NCBI RefSeq assembly: GCF_009730915.1
Contig: NC_052474.1
Location: 4,809,501 to 4,873,500, forward strand
Length of the DNA stretch: 64,000 nt
Direction: 5' to 3'
Source of the DNA: Dioscorea cayenensis subsp. rotundata
Taxonomy: Eukaryota; Streptophyta; Magnoliopsida; Dioscoreales; Dioscoreaceae
A program made the position numbers and the translations under genes. Positions 1-12,300 of the stretch are shown one piece after another (the stretch's first letter is position 1; every line of letters begins with the position of its first letter). The notes below the pieces were generated by a model. That model searched no databases and was not told where the DNA came from. It saw nothing but the letters and a program-made list of their open reading frames with translations.

Positions 1-286
1 CTCAGCATATTTTGTGAAATGGCTTGCTATTTATTTTCCTGTCTTGTTATGTAGAAGTGTTTGGCTCTTATGAAGTCCTTTCCATTTTTAGGGCTGATAC
101 TGATAGGTGAAGGATATAGGTCTCTCTTATCTTTTGTGTATCAAGAATTTCTTTTGAATATTTGCCATGCTTACTAGGAATAGGTGTTATAAAAATTATG
201 GTTAACACTGATTTTTGTGGCAAAAGCTTGCTTACATTATGTTTATTCTGCTTTACACGACAATCCTTTTATGTTCTATCTTGCAG
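1..286 (+). other. Intron of the SAC3A-like gene
   Basis: Noncoding AT-rich sequence ending in a TTGCAG acceptor directly before the first visible SAC3A exon. The exon upstream of this intron lies outside the window. Confidence 0.75.
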
Positions 287-2462
287 TGTCAATCACAATT
301 GAAAAACCTTTATGCGGAAGGAATCAAGGGGAGCTACATGGAGTTTTCTGCTTACCATTTGCTTTGTATGATTTTACACTCCAATAACAAAAGAGACCTT
401 TTGTCAACAATGGCAAGGTATTTACATTGTAGAATAAAATGCAAGCATCTAAATTAATCGTCGCCAATATGCACTTCATTTCAGCTATTTATACATGGCT
501 TTTTAGTCTCATTGCGGAATTTTTATTCTTTTCCCTTGAGTGGCATGTCTTGATTTATTGGAATGGATATAACAAACCCGTAGTAAGTAGAGAGTTATGT
601 GCTAGAGATATGCATACACAGACGCGAGTATGTAAGTATCAGCATGCATATAGAAAAATTTAGAGCTAGCTATGAGCTGGATGAATGTATAAATATCAAG
701 GCATATTGAAAAGACTGTTTAGGTTATATCAAGGATTGCTATCTCCTAAGAACTGTCAGTATGTTTTTGTACTTCATGCCCTTACCACCAACATTCAATA
801 TTTCACAGCTCATGACATTTTGTATTTTTACTTTCAGGTTATCAGCAGAAACAAAAGAGAATGAAGCTGTTAAGCACGCCCTCGCAGTTCGCAGAGCTGT
901 TTCGTCTGGAAACTATATTCAGTTTTTTAGGCTATATGGAAGGGCTCCAAATTTGAATACATGCCTCATGGGTTTGTCCTGTTCTTAATCAGTCATTTCT
1001 ATTTTCTGGATGCGCTACTACTGTAATGGTCAGAGTGGATGGCATCTTGTTTGCAGGTCTTCATGTAGAGAAGATGAGATTTGAGGCTCTCAGATGCATG
1101 GCAAAATCATATCGCCCAACAGTCCCTGTTTCATACATCTCTAAGGTTTTGAGATTCTCTAGTAAAACACCTGTAGAAGAAAGTCCAACCAAGCTTGCTG
1201 ATGGTCTAGTTGAGTGCGAAGATTGGTTAAAGGCACATGGTGCGGTTCTTATCATGGACAGTAATGGGGAATCACTGATAGACACCAAGGTATCCCAAAT
1301 TTGTCCTTTATACAGTGTTAGTTGAATTTATAACATGGTATTAAGTTGATATTAGAAACTTAACCATGACAGCATAATATGATTCACGGTAATTCACTGG
1401 GTCCTAGAAACTATTACTGTGAACATAATAATTTACTCAGAAGTGAAGATTTTGCTGGTTGCCTATTTGTAACATGATTACTATATAAAAATAGTCAGAG
1501 GCCAAACAACAAATTTACCATATGTAAAAAATTTTAAATAATTTTCTGTGATTAAAATAATCTGGAAGGGCTTCCTTTTAGTCTATATAACAATACTTTG
1601 TCTGTTAGAGCAACAGCAGCAGTATAAAGAAATTATGATTGTTTTTTTAGGAACAGAAGTTCAGGAAGTAAGAATGTGAGGACACATGCCATTTTTAAAG
1701 CTAGGCACCAGTATTATTCTATGAAATTTCCTTTTATCAGATCAAGGTATTGCAGAAGATTTTCTTCTAATCTGATAGAGTGATGCTTTAATTATGGATT
1801 TTGCATTATAACATGAGATTGGGTTCCTTCCTTCTGTGTGTGTGTCTGTTTTTTTGGGGGAAAAGGAGCTCTAAAAGCTATTTATTCATGTGAGAAAAAG
1901 GAAACAGCAAGAGAACTAGACTAACAAGACAAAACAATCAGGAAAAAAGTCAAGAGGAAACAGAGAAAAGAAAGAACATAGAGTATCTAACATAAATGCT
2001 TCATAATCCATCGTGGTAGGTCTCTTCCTTCTGTGTGTTTTATCTTACATGTACGCAAAATGATTCAGCTTTCATGAGATTCGCATGAGATATTCATTCC
2101 ATAATCAGCATCAATTTTTGGGATAAGAGCAGGCAACTAAATGATATTTGACCTTAGTAAAATATGATGTTTGGTTTTCCAAATGTTTGTGCAGCCCTGC
2201 TTTACATTACTTTTGGTTTAATGAGATGTTCAATATGATATAGCTTCCATATATTAAATCCAGTGTGGTTTGGTTCCAATCTTTAATGGTAGTGCAGATA
2301 CTATGTACATGTTCCTCCTTTTCTGACCATCTAGTTTACTGCTGGGAATATTTTACATTGCAGGTGACATCATCTAGTCTTTACATGCCAGAGCCTGATG
2401 ATGCCGTGCCTCATGGGGATGCAAACCTTGCAGTTAACGATTTTCTGACAAGAACATTATGA
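287..2462 (+). CDS. SAC3A: SAC3 family protein A-like (SAC3/GANP, TREX-2-type mRNA export), 3' four exons
   Basis: Partial gene: the 5' part lies before the window. Coding exons read as 287-417, 838-971, 1057-1289 and 2364-2462 (TGA), all with GT-AG introns and compatible phases, giving about 198 C-terminal residues. The translation carries SAC3/GANP (PCI-related) signatures: YAEGIKGSYMEFSAYHLL, then EAVKHALAVRRAVSSGNY, NLNTCLMGLHVEKMRFEA, RPTVPVSYISKVL and the terminal MPEPDDAVPHGDANLAVNDF. This matches the end of the Arabidopsis SAC3A family as I know it. Family members act as scaffolds in THP1/SAC3 mRNA-export complexes near nuclear pores; that role is from family knowledge. The gene ends normally and looks intact. 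It converges on the histone demethylase gene, with a hAT element between the two. Confidence 0.9.
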
Positions 2463-3394
2463 GGCATTAGCATTCTTTGTGTACAATACATGAATATATA
2501 CATACATATATATAAGCATTCATTCCCAGTGCAGGCCAATGAATAATGCTAATGGCAATTGATCAAGATATTTCTGTGTAGCATTTTGTGCAATGAACAT
2601 GAAAGATTCAAACATGATGCTTGTATGCTGTCCTTGGAAGGCTGCTAGAGTGAAGCCATCACAATAAGTCACTGCACATCAAGGAAAACAATAGATTACC
2701 AACTTCTATTTGACAAAATGCAAATGGAATGGCCTTGGTGGTTACCATTATCTTTTGAAAGCATGCCTGAGGTGTTACTGGTCAGGTGGGACTCAAAACT
2801 GTATGCAATCTCATTTGAAGGGTAGGAGCATCTTGTAAACAAAATTTACAAATTACACCAATTAGATAAATCTGAAAGGATGGTATTTTCATGTTTTGTG
2901 ACCACTGTTTTTGGTCAAGTAGGTGAAAAAATTATGATTTCTCAATTTACTCTGTTCTACGCTGAGCCACCATAATGGCACCATGCCATAAGAAAGAGGA
3001 TTATAGACAAGTTTTCAAGAGCAACTTCAGGAGCAACTCATGAAAACTACAAAAACAAAATTAAGGAACTTACTGCCAATGTTTCTGGCAGAGTTTGCCA
3101 CTAAAAGAAATTTCTTACTGCTAATAATTCAAGAGCAACCTCAGAAGCAACTCATGAAAACTTCAAGTGTGGCATACGACAAGTACTGTGCAGATGAACA
3201 CAAGAAAATTCTTATGGCATCTCAGCTAAGTTTACCGAGTTACTTGTCAACGAAACCAATCTAATCTTCTTTTTATTTATGCCTTATGTTATTCATAGGC
3301 TCATGCAAGATTGCTTAAAAAAGGAAAGAGGAACTACACGTGCCAATTAAGTTTTGGTTTCCATCCGAACTTGGTTAGACCGGCACAGAAAGCA
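2463..3394 (+). other. 3' UTR and flank of SAC3A-like gene
   Basis: Noncoding. The first few hundred bases after the TGA are likely 3' UTR. It contains a short direct repeat at 3014-3048 and 3128-3162 (33 of 35 bases identical by eye), listed separately. I see no gene here. Confidence 0.6.
3014..3162. repeat. 35-bp direct repeat, 114 bp apart
   Basis: The segment beginning TTCAAGAGCAAC at 3014-3048 recurs at 3128-3162 with two substitutions. It lies in noncoding DNA downstream of SAC3A. Confidence 0.8.
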
Positions 3395-3402
3395 AAAATA
3401 TT

Positions 3403-4304
3403 CAAGGTTGTCAGACCCGGACCGGTCCGGCCGGTTCAATCGGAAAAACCGGGAACCGGCCATGTGACCGGCTCGGGTATACCCCATTGAACCGGGTATG
3501 AAAAAACTCGGTGTTAACCAGGTGACCTGGGCGGTTTAACCGGGAACCGATTGACCCGCGGCCGGGTCAATCAGATCGCAATGTTTAAATTTTTTTTTTA
3601 CAATATTTAATAATTTATTATTATTTTCTCATTAAAAACCACAAAATCGTGTATATTTATTAATATTAATTTATAATTTATAATCAATAAATAGAATTAC
3701 AATATATATATATATATATATATCATAAACATACCAACAAAAATTAACATTTAAAAATAAAATCTATTAATATATTATCTACCTACTTTCTAAAATTTAA
3801 ATTTATTAAAAAAATAAAACAATAAATGAGTGTAACTTTATTATAAAATATAAAAATAAAATATTTTAATAAAATAAAAAATATAAGAATTTAAAATAAA
3901 ATAAAAACTCAATTGAGATATAATAATTAGTGAATTAAATTTTTTATTTATTTTAATAAAATCAACCAATACAAACAAATAAATAAATAATGCCGAGAGA
4001 AGTTCAATAATTATATATTAATATATTAAATTTATAAATATTTAAAAAAATAAAAATAAGTGACATAATTAAAAAACACTACTGTATATATTGTTATTTA
4101 TCAATTTAAATATCAAATTTGAGTAGTTTTTTATATTATAATTATAGTTTTAATATTATATTTGCTAATTATTAATTATTATAATATTTTTTTTATATTT
4201 TATTATTGACTCCGGTTCAACCCCGGTTCGACCTGGTCGAACCCATTGACCCTTGACCCTTGCGCTTAGCCGGGTCATTACCCGGGCCGAGTCTGACAAC
4301 CTTG
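3403..4304. mobile_element. Non-autonomous hAT-type MITE, 902 bp, with intact TIRs and 8-bp TSD
   Basis: The left end reads CAAGGTTGTCAGACCCGG and the right end, reverse complemented, reads CAAGGTTGTCAGACTCGG: an 18-bp terminal inverted repeat with one mismatch. Both ends are flanked by the same 8 bases, AAAATATT (3395-3402 and 4305-4312). An 8-bp target duplication with TIRs starting CAAGG fits the hAT superfamily. The subterminal 180 bp on the left and 100 bp on the right are GC-rich arrays of CCGGTT, GACCC and GGGTCA words. The 600-bp centre is over 80% A/T with no coding potential. No transposase is present, so it would need one supplied in trans. A perfect TSD and near-perfect TIR suggest a fairly recent insertion. 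Confidence 0.92.
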
Positions 4305-4312
4305 AAAATATT

Positions 4313-6394
4313 ATGATCGCTTATCTCACAAAACAATATCAAACCTTCCCCAGAATATTACTTAACTAATTTATCTTAATTTAAAATTCATATTTATTTT
4401 ATATTTCAAACCATAGAATTTTTTCGAGATAAAACTCACATAATTCAATATAACTCAACAGATTATTCACGTGAAGTCATAAATTGTATTTTTTTCTCAT
4501 TACATTTCTTGATCATTAAATTACGGGCTAAGAAAAAAGAATACCAAACAATTCAATGGCAATATTTGTGACCGGAAAGAAAATTAACCACATACTGCAT
4601 TCCGGTTCAAAAGACTTCCATATGCAGGAGTGTGACTTTCACCATCTGATAAACAGCAGAACATTGTCATAATTAAATACAAAGAAACCTTGATGTGAAC
4701 CAAGTAAACACATGCTGAAATCCACCACTCATTCACGTTAAATATAAGCTGTAAAAAGCCTCATCTAAGATACAGCAACTTTTCAGCTGAAGACCACAAA
4801 CCTGCCATGGTTTAGAAAGTTATTGGTGGGAAGTGATTCAAACCATTTGAATTTCTTGTTTAGCCAGCCACTTCATCATTCCCGCATTCCAAACAGACCT
4901 AGCACAATTCAAACAAAATACCTGAACTCTGTTTCCAACGCATTCGATACAAATCTTAAACAGATATGCTCACAAATTGTATGCATAAAGCTGTCTTAAA
5001 AGACATGTTCTAAAAGAAAGATGACTCACCGGATACCATGATCATTGTTCAAGTGGTAGATTTGTGATAAGTTACACAAGTAGAACCCTGAAGGTGTGAC
5101 GTTAGGGGGTACAGTTGTATATAGGACACCCTTTCATAAATGCCTAGCACAACATCACAAAAACTGCTACAAAAGCAGCTTGACCTGTCTATCAGTATAA
5201 GGAAAACAGTAGCTAATCATCAAGGACCAACAATCTGGCAGAGATGTTAATGCCATGAATTGAAGCCATACAAACCCTGAATGCGGCAAAGTACATATTA
5301 TTAAGGTCCAACAATTCCTGCCACAACAAACAAGTAGAAAAATAGCAGAGAAATCTGAACCGGCAGCAGTGACTAATCCTATGCGATTCATTCCATCTTT
5401 ATGAAAAACTTGAAATGATATTTAAAATAAATGAACAGAAAAGAAAAAAGAATAGAACATGCCCCTGTGGAAGAAATAGACATGGAAATTTCTTCAGAGT
5501 GACCCCAAAATCTTAATCCAACTGAACAGTTCAATAGCAGAATTTGTGACTGTAAAGCCAATTAACTACATATCGCATTCTGTTCAAAGCCTGAGTAGCA
5601 GCTCCTATCTGTAAAAACAGAGAAATATGAAGACAAAGACCTAAGTTGTCATCACATTTATAGCATACATTGTCTGACAACTTTATTCAGGGTCACATGT
5701 ACAGCCAAATGAACTGTTCTGAGAAGATCTCAAGCAAATGGCAATAACTGATTTTCTATTCAAAGTTGAAAGTCAACCTCTAAATTCAAGAGGGCTAAAA
5801 GAACATTTTGTTAAGCCATTGTTGTTAGGATAAAAATCTGACTGTACAAAAAAAAGAAAAAAAAAAGCATCTAGAACTGATGTTAATGTATGGGATCTCT
5901 AAAAAAAGAATAGGGTTAATCTTGACCTATAGAATACAAGCTCCATGATAACTTCATACAACCCAATTGATCCCAAAATTAAAACCTAGGCATTCCTGAG
6001 TGAAGATGAATACCACAGAACTGCACTTGCTCCAGAACCAAAGGACTAGTTGATCAGTCACATCAACTTTTCACAACTCCAAAGCAACCAGAAGAAAAGC
6101 ACACCGTTGTTTTCAAGAGGGAGATGATAATACCAGCAACTCACAATCCAAACAAATTGCACAACTAGGCTGATGACTTCAGTTCTCACACCTGTTCTTG
6201 GTGAATTTTTAACTAGCTGCCAAAAGATCCACACACTGAATGAAGAATCCAGCCAGTGATTTTCAATAGCAACTCTGTAAATCAGAGTAAACTGGAAGAC
6301 AAATCAGTCATTTCACTTTGCATGCTCAGCAGGACGCAGATAAATTACAGGAACTCCAGAAGGCAAATAACTCAGAAGAGAACAAATCAAAGCA
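4313..6394. other. 3' flank of the LDL3-like gene
   Basis: Noncoding region between the hAT element and the LDL3 stop codon. Its part next to 6394 is probably the 3' UTR of the minus-strand gene. A diverged direct repeat of about 65 bp lies at 4546-4612 and 5523-5588. No other gene is visible. Confidence 0.5.
4546..5588. repeat. Diverged direct repeat (about 65 bp, copies 977 bp apart)
   Basis: Copies at 4546-4612 and 5523-5588 share blocks such as ATTTGTGAC, AATTAAC and GCATTC in the same order and spacing, at roughly 80% identity by eye. This may be a small old segmental duplication downstream of LDL3. Confidence 0.6.
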
Positions 6395-9300
6395 TCAAGT
6401 CTTCGCAGTTGAATTCATTGCCATGTGCCTTTCAATTAACTTGTCAACAAATGATCGGATCTGCAACAGTGACTTGTCATAATAAATAGAATGCCTATAT
6501 TATAAAGGCAAAAAACGTTCAAGTTCATGACTAGAGGGCTTGCATAAAAACCGCCACAGAAAGCAAGGGAAGGTGAATCAAATACTGACCTTATTCTTCC
6601 TTTTGAAATCTAGAAACTCTACAACAGTCATAGCTTTTTCTGCTTCTGTACAGTGTTCCATTACCTGTTAAAAACATAATAAACGGCGTGTGATATACTT
6701 TTTATCCAGTTGCTTCTGTAACATGCAACTTGAAACCACTACACCATAAACAAAACAAACATGGAGATTGCCCTAAATTGGTCAATAATGTCATTCATCT
6801 ACTCAGCTATAAGAGTGGAATTTCAGAAGGAATTGAATATTTTGGGAGGAAAAAAATGAAGATAATGAGATAAATCATAGTGATCAAATCATGGAGATTC
6901 ATCTGTTTTTTATAATAAAATAGATTCAACAATTTCAGAAGCAATATCATGCCAGTCGATGATTGGATCAAATTCATATCTAGCACAAATGGGTTAAAAA
7001 CTATTCATTTATGCAACAGAAACAAAAAAAAAAAAAAGAACAACAATATCTATTGATTACCTTAGTTGCTGTCTTTTTCATTATCGATTTGTATCCTTCC
7101 TTGTCAATCTTCCTAGCTTTATACAATGGCATGAGTAGCGATGCTACATAATCCACAACACCTTGTTTAATATGCTCACGACCTCTTGGTTGACCTATTG
7201 ATGATTTGGTGGCTGCTGCCCATGATGCAGAACTTTCATTACTTTGTTTCTGATCCTTTACAGAAGGTAGCTTGATCATTTTATTCGAATCTTCTTCATC
7301 CTTTATGTGCATAGAGTTGAAAAAATCAGCATCCATTGCCTGTGATTGCCACCTCTCAATGGCAAGATGATCCTTGACACCTCCACCACCAGCCGTATCT
7401 GTATCCACCCAGGCTCTTGTAAACCTACAATCCATAGCTCCACTTTCCCCCGAATACTCTCTAAGATTAATAGAACATGCAATTTCATTTGAACCACTTA
7501 GCTGTGCGTCATCACTGGACATTTTTGAATGATTGAGGTTATTGCAGGTTGCAGCAAAATCAACAGACCAATCTCTAACTCTGCAGTTCCTGGAGTCTAT
7601 TTCAGATATACAGTCCTGTCTACTGAATGTTCCCCCCAACCATTTTTTTTTAAATTCAGAATCATCCATCTGCGCATATTGTTCACGTCTTGCGAATTTG
7701 TGGAATGATGGTATCTTTGGAAGCTCCCGCAAAGTGCTAATCTCTGCTTCTGAAGACGCGTATGCCTGCATAGACAACCACATAATACTTTATGAGGCCA
7801 ACTGATGGTAGTCTAAGTGCATAAACAAACAGTTAGGATAAAAACAATAGCTAAAATTAAAAGTTTTGCAGAGACCTCCGCTGCAGCACATGCAGCCACA
7901 CGTGCAGCTTCAGCAGCAGCAATGGCAGCAGCTTCCTCATCAGACATTCTTACACAGTTCACCTCGGCAATTACACCTTGTATCTCACTCTCAGAATGAG
8001 ATGAGATAGCGCAACATTTTGAGTCCATCAATCTTTCCAGACTTGGTGCCCTGCTATTGGTTTTCTTATGATTTACCTTAGAAGGTGACTGGCTTTCTGC
8101 AGGACAGGCATGCGGGTTTCCTCTGCTATCTGATGATTCAATATTATTGTGTACAGTTGGCTTTCCTGACAGGTCCCTTGCTCTGACCTTTGATGATTCT
8201 GACGAAGTTGTTTGCCGCAATAATTTTAATCCTCTATTAGCGGCCTTTTCCTTGCGAAAGACCTCAATCCAAACATTGACCAACTGGCTAGCTATAGCTC
8301 GTATATCTCTACTGGTATGCACACAAACTTTCTCCTTTACAGTACGCCCAACCCCTGCAATAAGGAAAAAGATCAATATTATAGACCAGCAGAATTAGAC
8401 AAAACATGAATCCTTGCTAATGCAAGTAAATCATATTTTAAAAACTTATAATGAAACAAAATAAAAACAAAAATAGAATAGCAAAAAACTTTCTCAACTC
8501 AACATAATTACAGAAGTTGGAACAAAGACAGCGCAATACCACAAATCAGGACACTTTATAAATGAAATGGACACTGCTACAATATAGAGCAGTCTTTACT
8601 GAGATGGACTTCAACGAAAAGCAATGTTTGACATAACATCGCCAAAAAAAACATCGAGAACCCAATATAGATCAAGATTGTGTTCTTTTGCCACTGACAT
8701 CCTTATCAAGCTCATATATTTGTTAAGCGAAGAATTATATTAAAGCCCAAGTAAAATGGGACATCTAATATTGACAATTGAATACTTCACGAATTCAAAT
8801 CATCTTCCAATTACGGATGTCATCTCACTAATACAACATGCTCTCAAAAATTGTACAGAACAAAATACGGAATCCCTTGACAACTATTTGGATGAAGGTC
8901 CATGTAATTGTGTTGATATTTATCTTTACAAATAGCCAGTATTAACCATTTCAATAGAGCTAATGTATTTAACATAATGCCATCATAATCGACAAATCAA
9001 CACTAAAAAGAAAGTTTGTTTTCTTGATGCAGTTGGTGGATTATGACAACATATTCCCTCAAGACCTCCCCAGCCATAGTGAGACTATGCCTTCATACAA
9101 ACAGGAAATATTCAGAAAGTTGAAATTGAAAAGGACCAAGATTTCTTTGGCGAAAATACCCCCATAGAGACAGACGACTGTGTGTAATAATTCAAATGCA
9201 TAACCCCGTAGATTGGCAAATATCATGAATAATTCCGCAAATAAGATGTCATCATGTGAATAGAAATCTCACATTATTCGTGGATTGAAAACAAAAGAAG

Positions 9301-12300
9301 TAGCTTAAAGAAATCTAGAAGATATAGGACAGCATGAGAAAAGAAAATAGTTAGTGCAAAAACTAACTGTCAAACTTTCAACAACCCCATAATAAAAAAG
9401 GGGAACACCCATACCAGATGATCGAACAGCTAACAAATCAGTTGACACAATCACAAGTAATCGGACACAATGACGCAAGAGTTGAGTGGCATTCTTTCCT
9501 AAAGAATCCTGCATCAAAATGGTGAATAAAAACCTTAAATATTTTCAGTTTTGATTTAGAACTGGAACAGAACTGAACTGATAACGTAGCAGTCTGAAAA
9601 AAAGCTTACAAGTATCCAAGAGTTAAGCACACTAAGTCCTTCCTTGGTGCCAGCAAATGACTTCAGAACTTCAACAGGAAGCCGCAACAACTCTTTAGCC
9701 AGATGTAAACGACCTGATGTAGTTTTTGCACTGGAGAACATATCCTTCAGTAAAGCTTTCTCTGAAAATGAGACATTCCTCCCATCTGAAGAGTAAATAG
9801 CACTGGAAAGTTTGCATGTATCAAATCTCTTTGCCAAATCCTTCACTTCATTTCTTTCACTCTCTGACCGTCTCTGTAGAGCTTCAATTGCCTCCGCCTC
9901 TGCAGCATAATCCTTGCCATTAACTAAGATATCAATAATCCGTACTGCTTCTCGAAGACCACTCATCATTGCCCCACCAACAGTATCTGGATGCTCCTTG
10001 CAGGTTGCTTCACCAGCAAAGAACAAACAGTTGCCTACGGGCCTTCCCAGAATATCATAGTCTTCCCCAGATGCCCCTACAGCAACATAAGAGTAAGCAC
10101 CCTTGCTGAAAGGATCAATGCCCCAATTTGTCACAGCTGATGCAACAGGATCAGGTACAGAAGCTTCACCAAATAGCTTACGGAGGACAAACAGAGCATG
10201 ATTAACATGGTCCGATGCACTAAGATTTTGCCCATCTCTAGCTGCTTTTCCAACTACAAGTGCTATAAGCACAGGTGCTCCAACTGTCTTCTTGACGTTC
10301 CAAAACATAAAACACTGACCCCTTTGACCTGTTTCTTCTGCAGTAGCACCAAAATAATCCACAGTATCATCCCAGAAGACCTTAGAGAACTCCAATACTA
10401 CCTTATTCAGCACACCAAATCCAAGTCTCTGTATAGAAGACTGTTTCCAGTTTGGCAAGATAGGCGAGAACTTGATGGTATTTGCCTTTAGGCACCCAAG
10501 TGGCACAGTTATTAATACAGCATCTCCCTCATAGACCATACCATTTGATGTACATATTTTCACTTTGTTTGGATTTAGACCACTTCCATCAGAATCCTCA
10601 TTATATATAATTTCAGTAACTACATGGTTTAAGTGAATATCAAGTCCATCTCCTAAACTTTCAATGACAGTACTGTAACCACCTTTAATCATGCAATGAG
10701 GCCCTCCAAATCCTCCATATACATCATCCTGATTCCAATAAGGAAGAGATACTTCCTTGAGCAAAGCAGCACAACCATACTCCAAATTAGCAAAGTGCCA
10801 ATCCATCACTCTCCTCTCAAGAGGACTCATAATGTTTCCTTTAAGATCATTAGCATCACCTGTGATTCCACCATCAGTAGTTCTCATCACAATATCCATG
10901 TTGCCAGTTTCAGAAAACAAATTGATTCGATCAGATTGCACAGCATTTGATGATGGCTGCGATGTGCGACGCTTCCTAAGAGCATATTCTAATCCATCCT
11001 CAAGTGACATTCTCATTACACCCTCACCATTCTGTGCAACAAATACAACCATATCATCTAGGAGACTGTTATATTCTGCTTCCAGAGCTTCATCCAGATC
11101 AGAAGGCACTTTCTCACCGGTGACTAAATCATAAAGTGGACAATCACTGTTCAAAACTGTCAACTCCAGACCTAACTGAGCACAAACTAGAGAAGAGGGG
11201 TCTGGCCTTCTTTCAGTAGCAACATCAGCTTCAACACCAGTAATAATGCTAGCACCAAGATCTACAGGAACTGAAAATGTGGAACGGTCTGTATAAACAC
11301 GACCTCCGATCCTATCTCGAGCCTCAAGTACAGTAACAGAAAAACCTTGGCGCTGCAGATGGCGAGCTGCAGTTAAGCCAGCAGGACCAGCTCCAATAAC
11401 AACTATTTTCTTGTTGACATCTAAATCAGATACACTACTATAACATGCACCGGTAGAATGTGTAACAGCAGGACCATCCCCAGTAATTTCTTCACATGCA
11501 TACTTTCCCCCTTCCGATTCAGTGGGTTGAAACTTACTCAAGGAAACTTCTATCATCTTCAGGGAAACAACAGGACCTGGTCTGCGATCGTTAACTTCAG
11601 AAGATGGATCAGCAGTATGAGCATTAAAAGCAGTGCTCTTGAATCCTCCATCTGCATCCTCACCTTGAATATCCTGGTCACCCATCATGAGAGAGCAAGA
11701 CTCACTCATTTTGGTTGTTTCACATGGAATATCTGAAGGTTGCGACATACTATCAATGGGTAAACCTCTAGATTTTATCTGGGCAGATAACTGTACATCC
11801 AACCTACAAGCAGGAAGATTTTCGCAGTCATCAGTTTCCCTAACAGATATGGATGATGCTCCTCGAACTTTAGAAAATGTTCCATACCTGTCTGTTGTTA
11901 TTTTTTCAGAAACCTTCTGGCTAAGAGCCAATGCAGCTTCACCATCAGCACCAGAGATTTTCTCTCCGAAGGCTTCCTTCAGTTTGGATTCTTTTGCATA
12001 TTCAGACCGAGACAAAGAAGGTCCAGCCTTTTTTTCAGAAGCAATTCCTGAATTTATATAACCCTGCAGATAACTTGTTAGAAGATGACTTCATTGTCTC
12101 AAAGGCATGATGCTTTCACTAGTATGGAAACTGCATTATGAGTGAGTGCCCATTCTTTCCACAGCGCAGCATTTTTTATACATGAATTCATATTGAATAG
12201 AGTAGAAACAAACAAAATAAGTATAGGCAGATCATACACTAGACCAAGAACTCAGAATGATAAGTTCTCAAAGAACAATAATGCACATAACACAGAAAAC

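Noticed and set aside
10198-12061. Open frames on the plus strand opposite LDL3 exon 3
   Set aside because: They are antisense shadows of the amine oxidase exon, with no family similarity of their own.
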